DNA from: a virus
Reading direction: 5' to 3' (one strand)
Length of the DNA stretch: 64,000 bases
Virus record (IMG/VR): IMGVR_UViG_3300024492_000057
Location: 1-64,000 of that record
Shown: positions 36,854 through 45,856 of the stretch, piece by piece
Layout: every line of letters starts with the position of its first letter
Numbering within the stretch: the first letter of the stretch is position 1
Made by a program: the position numbers and the translations under genes
The notes under the pieces: model-generated
Told to the model about the DNA's origin: nothing
Databases searched by the model: none
Seen by the model: only the letters and a program-made list of their open reading frames with translations

Positions 36854-39800
36854 TATCGATAGCTCCGCTCACTGAGTTGAGTTTCACCGATTAAGCTAAT
36901 TCCATATAACGCCCATTTCTCACGAGCAACTCGATGATTAAAACGTACTAACATGTAACGGCAACGTTGACAATTGCGAGGAATATACGTACGAATAGGA
37001 GCACCGTGACTAGCGCCGCCAAAAAACCCATTACCAAAATCATTGAATCCGAAAATACCATTACCATCAGCAATTAGTTCAACTTCTTCAAATTGCGGTA
37101 GTAAATCCGTTGCAAAACTGATAGTGGCTTGAGTAAAAGCTAAGTTATCAAACATAACCTGAGCATCTCTCATATGTTTTAGAGAAACTGGATCTCCACC
37201 GAAAGTATTTGGAGAGTAAAGTACATCACAATCAATAGATTTATACACTTTAATATCGCCAAGTACTAAAGGGATCTCATTAGAGATAGTAATACGCTCA
37301 GCAACGATATTTACATCAGTAATTAATACTTCTTGTAGCTTTGTTCCACTAAGAGACATATAATTAGAGAACGCTACAACACTATCTAGGTTTAATTTAC
37401 TAATTAATTGATTATAACATACCTGATGATCAGCAAAATCAGTTACAACGGTAGCAAAACTACCCGCAGTACCAGCAGTAGTTACAGTAAACCCGGGTTG
37501 AACTGTAAAGGTATTGGCCCCAGTAACAGTTACTGCATACTCACCATTAATACTTGGAACAGAATTAGTTCCAGAAATAGAAACAATTCTTCCGGTAACT
37601 AATCCATGACTAGCAGAAGTAATAGAAACAGTAGATCCTGTTGAAATAGCAGTAATAGACCCACTCAAATCATCGATAGATGCTTCATAATTTGTAAACT
37701 GGAGGGAATCTGTATCTAATTTCTGAGCTAAAGCTAATAATTTAGACCGAATACTATCGCCGGTAACTGCTTCTAAATCATCAAAGTAGTCATTAGATGT
37801 ACCTGGATCTAAATCTAGCTTCTTTAGGAGCATATTATAATCATATAATGATACAGTCTGCTCTTGAACTAGAACATCATTATCAGCAACGTTAGTAACG
37901 TCATTAATATTAAGTACCGTATTAGTGAAAAGAGATTCTAGTTCTAAATCGTAATCACGATCGGCATGATCTTCACGAGTGAAATTCTTACGCTCTTGCT
38001 CAATGAAGTTAGTATCGCCAGCTCCAACATACATTTTATCGTCAGCAAAGTTAATTACACCGCAAACAAAGTCCTTATCGATAGTGGACCACGCATTAGT
38101 TAGAGTATTATACTTATAACCTTGCTTAGCATACGTATCTGTAGTCTTTTTTACTGTAAAAACTGTATATGATTTATCAGAATCATATCCAATACCCCAA
38201 GTTGCAGTTGGAAATGATGTATATGATGAAGAGGCTAGCGGTAATAAATCAATGTCAATTGGGCGAGATACGTTACTAGTTCCAGATTCGGTAATAGAAG
38301 CTACACCTTCATCTGTCCAACCATAAATAACGTTACCTACAGCATCAATACTATCGGCGGCAAGAAGTTTAGTGCTACCATCAAATAATGCTAAGTTAAA
38401 AGGAATAGATTCGCCTGAAATTCTATAAATTCCATCTTCTTTAAATACGAAAAGACTGTCGCGAAGAGGAAAAATGCGAACAATTGCTCTATCTTTAGCT
38501 CCAACATCGAAATAATTGAGGATTGGAACTGCTTCAGGTTGTTGAAATTTAGAATAATAGATGCGGTTAGGAGATTCTTCATTAGAAGAAGATTCAACTG
38601 AAGTTGCTGGAATTACTCCACCAACAGTACCAGCTACAGTAACGGTTACATTAACCCTAAAAGTAGTAGAGTTTACATAAGTAATCTGTCTATATCCATC
38701 GATATTAGGAGTAGAGTTGCTTCCACTAATATAAACGTAATCTAAATTAGTTAAACCGTGAGCTGCAGAAGTTACTACAGTCATAGTTGAAGGTGAACCA
38801 GTAGTAATAGATGAAATCTGTATAGTAGGAGCAAAAGTTGGATTAAAAGATGCTCCAGTATTAGAATTATTAGTTACAATACTAAATTCACCGATATCTA
38901 ATCCACGACCTTCAAATACCATCTTACCAGGAACTTCCTGAGCACCAGAAGTATAGTATACATATACATTCTCGCTAGCATTCTTATTAACTACCCGAGT
39001 TAAACTTTGAGCAGTTTCTTGAACAGCAATAGCAGGAGAGATATTATCAGATAGAAGAATCTGCTTATTAGTAGCATTTTCCCCTACGCCCTGATTAGTC
39101 ACAGTAAAACTAAATCCAGTAGTACCATCTACAGGATCAGTGGTTTCTCCTACCCCCGAAAGCGTTACAGTTACAACATCTAAAGCATTAGATGCATCAA
39201 AATAGTTAGAAAGACGGTTAAAAGCATCGCGAGTTTTCTCAGCAATTTGAGTTGCGGTATCGCTAGCATCGGCAATAATTTGTACTAATTGTCTACCGCC
39301 AGCGGCAGGAGCTACTGCAGTGCCAATTTTATACCAAAAACGGAATAATTGACCGTCTTCAGCGCTATTAACATCAAAATAATCTGCAGTTCCAGAAGCA
39401 GCCAACGTAGAACCTGCATCGCAATCGATTGTAAATACTTCAGCTTCACCGATTACAAAGGTATAAGTATTATAACTAGATTCAGTCGCGATTGTAATAG
39501 TTGGGGTAGTTCCATTATTATAATCTTCAATCATACTCTGAACACCAAGAAGACTTACATCTTTACGGTGACGAGTATAAGTATTAGCATAAAATACGCT
39601 ATTTTTAAATACGTTTATATCTTTAGCGAAAGGAGGAACGTCATTAGCTTGAAGAATCCCCTCTCCAGTAGATGCGTTTGTATAAAGGTTAGCTCCTCTA
39701 AATGCATCTGGAACTATATCTTCTATTTCAACTTGAGAAACAGCTAATTCAGCTGAAGTTGGAAAAGCTTCATATACAAGTTGTAATTCATCATTAGGAA

Positions 39801-41151
39801 ATACATCAGTTGAAAGAACCTGTACTCCCGTTGCGGAAAATACAGCCGAGCGATAAACTTGAAAGAAATAATCTGAAGTAATATCTTCAGGAATTGTAAT
39901 TTTTAAATCAACATTAGATGCCGTTGTAACATCTAATACATCAATATAAGTAGTAGATACGGTATTATCGATTACAGCATTAGGCTCAGCAATTAAAGCC
40001 TCAATAATAAGAGTAACGTAATCTTGTAATTCAACTAATTCCGCATTAGTAGGAGGAGTTCCAGGAGCAGTTGGCTGAGCAATAGCTCTATATGTATTAG
40101 ATACAATAGTAGCACTACCAGAAACAGTAACTGCACCAGTAGCAGCAGTATTAAAAGTTATTTGAGTTGAATTTACTGAAGCTACAGTTTGAGCACCGTT
40201 TAAAGTACCAGTAGCAGGAGAAAATCCAGAAAGATAGATGGAAGATCCGGCTGAAACATAAAGAGAAGGATCACCAGATGCGAATGTAACTGTACACACT
40301 CCAGAAGAAATAGTAGCAGTATCAATTTCTAAAGGAGCACCGGTAGGAGTACCATCATTATCTGCATATAGAATATCATTATCGATCTTAGATACTAGAG
40401 AAATTAAATTAGTTCTAAGTTCAGCCGCACTAGCGGTTAAATCTAGTTTTAAAGTATTAACATAATTCTGATCACTGATCATTGATCCAGAACGACCAAT
40501 ATCATCTAGAGCACCCAAAAGATGCATATAATCAGGAATTAGAAGATTTAGAAGAGGATTATATACTTCAATTCGCTGAGAAGGAGTTCCTAGAAGAAGG
40601 TTATTATTGGCGTCTTTATAACCCCAAACTACCCTATAAGCAACAGCTGAATCTTGAGTTAGAAATCCGGTCTGATTACCATATTCATATGAAGCTGCAC
40701 CAGCAATATCAACAGCTTTAACAGCTCCAGCATTAGTTATATAATTAGGTGCAGTAGAAAAATCACTAGCAGTTTTAGCTGAAATCTTTTTAATACCGGC
40801 AGAAGTGGTTAGATATAAATTACCATTAGTTTCAACTGATTTAATTCTTAAACCAGATTCAGTTTCAGAAATAGTACCAGAGAAACTAGAAAAATTACCT
40901 TCACCATCGTCAAATTGAAGAGTTGAAGCATAATGACGAAGGATTCTTCGTTTATAATTTAAAAGTTGTTTAGCTCTATCTGTAGTAGAACCAAAAGAAT
41001 TACCATATAGATTGAATCCACGACGGGGCTCTACAACATTATCTCTAAGAATATTAACATTCTTAGCTACAGACAGAGAACCATCTGGAACATCTAATTG
41101 ATTAGGTTGAGTATTTAACCCAAGAGCCTTTAAATTAAAAACAGAAGGCAT
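36853..41151 (-). CDS. large beta-rich tail nozzle-type protein (T7 gp12-like position), 1432 aa
   Basis: It begins MPSVFNLKALGLNTQPNQLD and then AKNVNILRDNVVEPRRGFN, the opening usual for podovirus tail tubular B proteins (a list of parameters at the start of the chain). It contains three related 65-75-residue beta modules: one near residues 270-350 (VCTVTFASGDPSLYVSAGSS...IYLSGFSPATGTLNGAQTV), one near 830-900 (MTVVTSAAHGLTNLDYVYIS) and one near 1190-1260 (VSITSASHGLVTGRIVSISG). A propeller-like middle is suggested by RIFPLRDSLFVFKEDGIYRI. It follows the adaptor gene by 2 nt, as in T7-like order. Confidence 0.72.
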   Translation of the reverse strand: MPSVFNLKALGLNTQPNQLDVPDGSLSVAKNVNILRDNVVEPRRGFNLYGNSFGSTTDRAKQLLNYKRRILRHYASTLQFDDGEGNFSSFSGTISETESGLRIKSVETNGNLYLTTSAGIKKISAKTASDFSTAPNYITNAGAVKAVDIAGAASYEYGNQTGFLTQDSAVAYRVVWGYKDANNNLLLGTPSQRIEVYNPLLNLLIPDYMHLLGALDDIGRSGSMISDQNYVNTLKLDLTASAAELRTNLISLVSKIDNDILYADNDGTPTGAPLEIDTATISSGVCTVTFASGDPSLYVSAGSSIYLSGFSPATGTLNGAQTVASVNSTQITFNTAATGAVTVSGSATIVSNTYRAIAQPTAPGTPPTNAELVELQDYVTLIIEALIAEPNAVIDNTVSTTYIDVLDVTTASNVDLKITIPEDITSDYFFQVYRSAVFSATGVQVLSTDVFPNDELQLVYEAFPTSAELAVSQVEIEDIVPDAFRGANLYTNASTGEGILQANDVPPFAKDINVFKNSVFYANTYTRHRKDVSLLGVQSMIEDYNNGTTPTITIATESSYNTYTFVIGEAEVFTIDCDAGSTLAASGTADYFDVNSAEDGQLFRFWYKIGTAVAPAAGGRQLVQIIADASDTATQIAEKTRDAFNRLSNYFDASNALDVVTVTLSGVGETTDPVDGTTGFSFTVTNQGVGENATNKQILLSDNISPAIAVQETAQSLTRVVNKNASENVYVYYTSGAQEVPGKMVFEGRGLDIGEFSIVTNNSNTGASFNPTFAPTIQISSITTGSPSTMTVVTSAAHGLTNLDYVYISGSNSTPNIDGYRQITYVNSTTFRVNVTVTVAGTVGGVIPATSVESSSNEESPNRIYYSKFQQPEAVPILNYFDVGAKDRAIVRIFPLRDSLFVFKEDGIYRISGESIPFNLALFDGSTKLLAADSIDAVGNVIYGWTDEGVASITESGTSNVSRPIDIDLLPLASSSYTSFPTATWGIGYDSDKSYTVFTVKKTTDTYAKQGYKYNTLTNAWSTIDKDFVCGVINFADDKMYVGAGDTNFIEQERKNFTREDHADRDYDLELESLFTNTVLNINDVTNVADNDVLVQEQTVSLYDYNMLLKKLDLDPGTSNDYFDDLEAVTGDSIRSKLLALAQKLDTDSLQFTNYEASIDDLSGSITAISTGSTVSITSASHGLVTGRIVSISGTNSVPSINGEYAVTVTGANTFTVQPGFTVTTAGTAGSFATVVTDFADHQVCYNQLISKLNLDSVVAFSNYMSLSGTKLQEVLITDVNIVAERITISNEIPLVLGDIKVYKSIDCDVLYSPNTFGGDPVSLKHMRDAQVMFDNLAFTQATISFATDLLPQFEEVELIADGNGIFGFNDFGNGFFGGASHGAPIRTYIPRNCQRCRYMLVRFNHRVAREKWALYGISLIGETQLSERSYR

Positions 41152-41153
41152 TA

Positions 41154-42377
41154 TTAAATCCTTCGGCGTACGCCCATACGTCCATAGCTAAGAAGACTTT
41201 TACGTTGATTAACTTTAGGAGTAGATCCATCAACGCGATTATCTACAAGAGTACCTTCAGCACGTTTAATATCGCCGATTTTAGCTACGGAAATTTGTAA
41301 ACCTTGTAAATCACCTTGAGCAGCTAGAATTCTAGAACCAACACGCTCAGCTAATCCATTATGAAGATCCGGTGGAATCATTGGAATAATACATTCGTAT
41401 TGTTCACAAATATAATCGCCAATTTCAAATCCTTCTGGAATCTGATCAGCATCGAATAGTATAGAATTAGTTGAAACTGAGCCAGAATTTAGAATAACGT
41501 CTTTAGCTAATAGCTTATGACCCGGTTTAGTTTGTAGAAAGTCTACAGTTAGACCTTCAACATAATGATCTGATAGATCTTCTGTAAATTGAATAGCAAT
41601 TTGAGAAGAAACAACCATTCCCGTTGAATTAGATTCAAATTCTAGATCTAAATCTTGATATTCAATTGCAACTACTGCAGATGAACCGTTAGAGGCATTA
41701 TAAGTTCCATCAGTATTAATAGCGGTAACTAAATTAGCAGCACTTAAAATTGAAGAAGCACCAATTTGAAACTCTAATGCATTGGGGGAACCAGCTACTG
41801 CAGTGAAAACTAAATTACCGATGGTTAAAGTATTTCCAGCTACTAGATTAGCATTATTAACTGTAACATTCTTAACAAAAGCTTCACTAATTGCAGCTCG
41901 TTCATTAAGAACTAACTGATTAGGACGAAGGAAATAAGTAAAACGTAAAGAACCGGTAGGTTGTGAAATATTAAATGGAGCTAGTACTACATCATTATTC
42001 TCAATATAATACTTCTGCATTAAATTGATTGTAGAACTTTCACGCTGCCAATACGATTTATCATCTGGATTAATTCTAGTCATCTCAAAAAGATTACCAT
42101 TATTATCCACATAAAAAATATCACGCAATTTCATTCCCATAGCACGCTCGGGAATTGGATAACGTTCTACATTAGATTGTAATTCAACATCTTCAGAGTA
42201 TACAAAATACTCTTCATGATATTGAAGAATATCAGGAACTTGACTGATCATTAATTCTTCATTAGCAAATGAAAGAATATCTGTTTCAGTGAAAGTTCTC
42301 TGATTTAAAGGAACTGCAATCTTACGCTTTACAGCTTCGATCAGCTCCGCAGAAGTCATCCACGGCTTAATGCCCAT
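41154..42377 (-). CDS. head-tail adaptor / tail tubular A-like protein with beta insertion, 407 aa
   Basis: The N-terminal SAELIEAVKRKIAVPLNQRT then FTETDILSFANEELM is the helical opening of podovirus adaptors (gp11-type). FYVDNNGNLFEMTRINPDDK and LRFTYFLRPNQLV follow. About residues 170-270 are an inserted beta domain (FVKNVTVNNANLVAGNTLTI onward), making it twice the usual length. The C-terminus is basic with SYGRMGVRRR. It would join the portal to the nozzle protein encoded next. Confidence 0.7.
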   Translation of the reverse strand: MGIKPWMTSAELIEAVKRKIAVPLNQRTFTETDILSFANEELMISQVPDILQYHEEYFVYSEDVELQSNVERYPIPERAMGMKLRDIFYVDNNGNLFEMTRINPDDKSYWQRESSTINLMQKYYIENNDVVLAPFNISQPTGSLRFTYFLRPNQLVLNERAAISEAFVKNVTVNNANLVAGNTLTIGNLVFTAVAGSPNALEFQIGASSILSAANLVTAINTDGTYNASNGSSAVVAIEYQDLDLEFESNSTGMVVSSQIAIQFTEDLSDHYVEGLTVDFLQTKPGHKLLAKDVILNSGSVSTNSILFDADQIPEGFEIGDYICEQYECIIPMIPPDLHNGLAERVGSRILAAQGDLQGLQISVAKIGDIKRAEGTLVDNRVDGSTPKVNQRKSLLSYGRMGVRRRI

Positions 42378-42394
42378 TGGTTATCCTTTAATTA

Positions 42395-42781
42395 TTACTC
42401 GCCAGCCTTCATTTTAGCTTTTAGAGCTTCTAATTCAGCAATTTTTTCATCAATTTCTTCAGGAGTGCAGTCTTCCATCTCTTTAAGAAGATCACTCATA
42501 GGCTCTTTTTCATTTCCAAGAACCTTCATTTTTTCTAGATCAGCGCCCATTTCCTCTTCTTCGCCACCTTCAACAAGATCTTCAGCCTTTTCAAGACCTT
42601 CCTTAAGACCTTCAGCACTGTCAGCAGCGACAGTTACCTTTTTAGCAGGAATTTTACCACCAAGAAGAGCACCAGCCTGACGACTCATCTCTTTAGCAAT
42701 GCCCATTTTAGCTTCTTTTTCAAGAGGATCTAGTTTCTTACCCTTTTTATCAAGTTTCTGCATTAGTTTTTCTTTTAACAT
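42395..42781 (-). CDS. acidic/basic helical protein, 128 aa, virion region
   Basis: The basic N-terminal helix (MLKEKLMQKLDKKGKKLDPL) changes to a very acidic middle (EGLEKAEDLVEGGEEEEMGA) and ends in a coiled coil (EIDEKIAELEALKAKM). It could be an assembly factor. It is wedged between the repeat protein and the adaptor. Unrecognised. Confidence 0.55.
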   Translation of the reverse strand: MLKEKLMQKLDKKGKKLDPLEKEAKMGIAKEMSRQAGALLGGKIPAKKVTVAADSAEGLKEGLEKAEDLVEGGEEEEMGADLEKMKVLGNEKEPMSDLLKEMEDCTPEEIDEKIAELEALKAKMKAGE

Positions 42782-42782
42782 A

Positions 42783-43238
42783 TTATCCTTTCAAGATAGT
42801 TGTAAGCAACATTCCAAGAGTTGAAATCGCCTGTAAAACAATACAAGCTTTAATAACTAATGGAATTTCTTTTAATTCAAGTTCTTTGATTATAACCGGT
42901 TTCTCAATTTCAATAATTCTAACTTCCGTACTAACTACTGGAACATCAACTCTTTCATACTCTTTAACAATAACTGGAACTTCAATCTTTTCAACTTTAG
43001 TATGAACTTCAGAAATAATAGTTGGAACAGAAATTTCTTTAATCTCTGTTTTAGTTATAATTTCAGGAACTTTAATAACTTCAACCTTAGAACCAAGCTC
43101 TCCGGTCAAGTTCAAATTTTCAACTTTAATACCATCTACAATAGAAACGCGCCAAGCAGCTTTCTCAACATCAAATGTTGCATTATCCATTTGATATTGG
43201 TCTAAATTAGATGGTTTAATTGAATGAACGTTATCCAT
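42783..43238 (-). CDS. beta-repeat protein with C-terminal membrane helix, 151 aa
   Basis: Residues 45-125 consist of a repeating unit of about 11-14 residues with the pattern [IV]-x-[VI]-P-x-[IV]-[IV]-x-[EK] (KEISVPTIISEV, EKIEVPVIVKEY, ERVDVPVVSTEV, LKEIPLVIKA). The final 20 residues (CIVLQAISTLGMLLTTILKG) form a membrane helix. The extended repeats could make a beta-spiral stalk that holds the protein to a membrane or virion. Small phage proteins of similar pattern are known to me only as hypothetical. Confidence 0.6.
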   Translation of the reverse strand: MDNVHSIKPSNLDQYQMDNATFDVEKAAWRVSIVDGIKVENLNLTGELGSKVEVIKVPEIITKTEIKEISVPTIISEVHTKVEKIEVPVIVKEYERVDVPVVSTEVRIIEIEKPVIIKELELKEIPLVIKACIVLQAISTLGMLLTTILKG

Positions 43239-43241
43239 AAA

Positions 43242-44798
43242 TTATACGCTAGTAGTCGTTGCTCTGAACTTGATAGTAGCTGAGCTAAATCCTGAAATGT
43301 TACCAATTGAAGCGCGCACTTGACCGGCAGCAGTAATATCAAAAGTTAAACCAGAGATAGAATCTCCGGTAAATAGCTCCGACATTTGCCAATCAGATCC
43401 ACGTTGAATACCCATTAGTTCATATACTGCGAATTGATCGGTAGTTGCATCAACTAATACTGAAACCTGAGCTTTAAAAGAACGAACAGTAGCATTAGCA
43501 AAAGCTAAACCAGTAATTACCTGGTTAGCAGTATTATTAGCTAATCCAGTAAAACTAGATTCATTAATATCACCAGCGGAGGCAACCGAAATTCCTGAAA
43601 GGAAGTTCGCTCTAGTCATCTTACGTAGAGCACCAGCTGAGTTATCATGAATTAGAATAGCATCAGCATTATCAGCAGATGTTTCAGCGGTAGTACCACT
43701 AATATCTACTGAAAGATTACGGGTAGTAGTAATATCACCACCACCAGTTAGACCAGAATTAGCTCCAGTGGCGATTTGAACCGTAGAATGATCAACGTGT
43801 TCGTTAGCTACGAAGTTATTAAGAGCATCGTGATCTACGCCAGCAGGAAGAACAGCAGCCGTAATTGTGTTAGCACCATCATTATAGGTAAAATCTACTG
43901 ATGCACTATCAGTTAGAGCACTACCTACAGCATCTTGGGCACGTTCATCTGTAAAATAAAGATTAGTACCTTCAGAAATGTTAGTAGTAGTTAATGATAC
44001 TGCGCCAGTTTGACCGTTTACTGAAGAAACAGCATCGGTAGTATCTGCCTTCTCCCAAACTAGAGAAGCATTGAGAATTGCATAATCCCCAACATCGAAA
44101 GAAATATTACCTGAACCAAGATCTTGAGTACCAGCAACACTTACGCGATAAACATCGCCGATTGAACCGACACCATCAGCTAATGTAGGAGAGTTAGTAG
44201 AAGCATTCCATGTACCCTGGTACTCCATAATGGCATTAGGAAGCTGAGCAACTGGAACCTTACCGCTACCGTCGAGAGAAGCGTAACCGTTAGCTTGACC
44301 CTTTTCGGAGGTAGATTGTTTAGCATTTAATTGAGTCTGAATTGCAGAAGTTACACCAGAAACATAACCTAGTTCTGTAGAAGTTACAGAAGAAGCACTA
44401 ATTACTCCAGAACCATCAGACTGTAATGCACGAGAAGCTGTAAGAGCTGCTAGTTTAGAAAGAGCAATTGCAGCTGAAGCATTAATATCCGCATTAACGA
44501 TTACGCCAGCTTTAATTGTTAGACCAGCAGTAGCATCGGCATCAATATCGCCAACTGCAGCAGTATCAACCGCTGCTGAAACGTTAGATCCATTACCAAC
44601 GATTAAATTACCATCGTTAAGAGTAAGACCAAGAAGAGTTAATGCTTGATCAGGAATTTCTTGCCAACCACCATTAACATATTGCTTTACTACGTTATCT
44701 GTAGTATTATAGTAAAGTGTACCATTCTCAATCCCTGAAGGATCCGCAGCTAGTTGAGCGAGACGAATTGCATTACCATACTTTAGAATATCAGCCAT
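43242..44798 (-). CDS. tail fibre protein, 518 aa
   Basis: The N-terminus ADILKYGNAIRLAQLAADPS then GIENGTLYYNTTDNVVKQYV is a short anchoring motif seen in many fibre proteins. Long stretches of trimeric-fibre repeats follow (TELGYVSGVTSAIQTQLNAK, VSSVNGQTGAVSLTTTNISE, LTGGGDITTTRNLS). The tip domain is beta-rich. It likely mediates receptor binding. TELGYVSG-type motifs are shared with the 924-aa fibre, showing module exchange between the two. Confidence 0.75.
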   Translation of the reverse strand: MADILKYGNAIRLAQLAADPSGIENGTLYYNTTDNVVKQYVNGGWQEIPDQALTLLGLTLNDGNLIVGNGSNVSAAVDTAAVGDIDADATAGLTIKAGVIVNADINASAAIALSKLAALTASRALQSDGSGVISASSVTSTELGYVSGVTSAIQTQLNAKQSTSEKGQANGYASLDGSGKVPVAQLPNAIMEYQGTWNASTNSPTLADGVGSIGDVYRVSVAGTQDLGSGNISFDVGDYAILNASLVWEKADTTDAVSSVNGQTGAVSLTTTNISEGTNLYFTDERAQDAVGSALTDSASVDFTYNDGANTITAAVLPAGVDHDALNNFVANEHVDHSTVQIATGANSGLTGGGDITTTRNLSVDISGTTAETSADNADAILIHDNSAGALRKMTRANFLSGISVASAGDINESSFTGLANNTANQVITGLAFANATVRSFKAQVSVLVDATTDQFAVYELMGIQRGSDWQMSELFTGDSISGLTFDITAAGQVRASIGNISGFSSATIKFRATTTSV

Positions 44799-44801
44799 TA
44801 T

Positions 44802-45356
44802 TTAACTCCATTGTTTAAGTGAATATTTAAAACTTGCATTAGTTCCGGTATTAGTTGTAGTATACGTTAAATTAACGTTACCTAGAGTAACTGAAACTCC
44901 TAAAGTAACACCAATTGCAGCTAATTCTACATAACCATTATCCGCAATTGAAGCACTAGTACCATCTGTTACTAATAAAACTCTTCCACAGCGAACATTA
45001 GTACCGCGAAGTATGCTATAATCTACAAAAGTGAAAGGATTACTAGCTGCAACATATGAAAAAACAGTTCCACTGCTATTATCTGTTAAAGTAACTGGAC
45101 CTTGAAGATTTAAAGCTGCATCTTGAATGTTAGAATTAGCAATTTGAGCGCGAATTCCATCTGCTTGTATACTTAGATTTACAATCTTATTATTAGCGGC
45201 TGCAGAAGCTGCAGATAATTTAACATCACCAGTTACGTTAGTTCCGCTAACCGCAAAGTCAATAGAATTAGTATCAGTAACCCCGGTTAGAGTTCCACCA
45301 CTAGAACTTCCCGTTAAATCAAGAAACCCAGTTAGGGGGTTAAACTTTACGCCCAT
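44802..45356 (-). CDS. short fibre-like virion protein, 184 aa
   Basis: MGVKFNPLTGFLDLTGSSSG is an N-terminal anchor typical of fibre-associated genes, with GGTLTGVTDTNSIDFAVSGT and beta-rich sequence after it. It is the start of the fibre gene group and lacks a large tip domain. It could be a fibre adaptor or cap protein. Confidence 0.6.
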   Translation of the reverse strand: MGVKFNPLTGFLDLTGSSSGGTLTGVTDTNSIDFAVSGTNVTGDVKLSAASAAANNKIVNLSIQADGIRAQIANSNIQDAALNLQGPVTLTDNSSGTVFSYVAASNPFTFVDYSILRGTNVRCGRVLLVTDGTSASIADNGYVELAAIGVTLGVSVTLGNVNLTYTTTNTGTNASFKYSLKQWS

Positions 45357-45613
45357 TATACTACTCTTTCAACTACGTCTACATTATCATGAGAAGCATT
45401 GTCATAAGTAACACGAATTGTATAAAGTAAGGTAGATCCATCATAGTATTCCCAATCATCTACCGTCGCGGATACGGCAGTACGCTCAATCTTATGACCT
45501 AATTTACCAGCAACGAATGAACCTACAGCGAGGGTCTTCTCTTCTTTATTATAAACTCGTTGAATAATCTGAGTTTGATCAAATTCTGAAGGAGATTTAG
45601 TTGAATCAGACAT
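45356..45613 (-). CDS. hypothetical virion-region protein, 85 aa
   Basis: MSDSTKSPSEFDQTQIIQRV, then VSATVDDWEYYDGSTLLYTI. Polar and beta-rich. The gene at 59209 carries a similar QILQRGFDE start motif (here TQIIQRVYNK), suggesting a shared short virion-binding peptide. It overlaps the holin-like gene by one base. Confidence 0.55.
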   Translation of the reverse strand: MSDSTKSPSEFDQTQIIQRVYNKEEKTLAVGSFVAGKLGHKIERTAVSATVDDWEYYDGSTLLYTIRVTYDNASHDNVDVVERVV

Positions 45614-45855
45614 TATTTAACCTCTTCTTTAACTTGTTCACCTAATTGAGCACCTTTAGAAGATACCCAAGTACGACCAAAATGCAATCCTGCGCAGGCC
45701 ATAAACATTTCAAAAGTCATACTTGTAGATTTTACTACTCCAGCCATTTCTAAACCAGAAGCAGCCCAACAGATAACAGCAGATACAATCACAAGCGTTA
45801 AGCTTACTGATTTATCTGCATTCTCTCGTTTAATCCAAATATGGTTAAGATCCAT
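45613..45855 (-). CDS. candidate holin, 80 aa, two membrane segments
   Basis: TM1 at about residues 19-40 (LTLVIVSAVICWAASGLEMA), TM2 at about 47-63 (MTFEMFMACAGLHFGRTW), and a charged C-terminal tail KGAQLGEQVKEEVK. Size and topology fit class II/III phage holins, and holins often lie next to fibre genes. No endolysin is adjacent, so it could equally be a virion membrane protein. Confidence 0.55.
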   Translation of the reverse strand: MDLNHIWIKRENADKSVSLTLVIVSAVICWAASGLEMAGVVKSTSMTFEMFMACAGLHFGRTWVSSKGAQLGEQVKEEVK

Positions 45856-45856
45856 G

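Noticed and set aside
39349-39747. Plus-strand Ser/Ile-rich ORF inside the nozzle gene
   Set aside because: Antisense of low-complexity beta-protein codons, with no start signal; typical shadow ORF.
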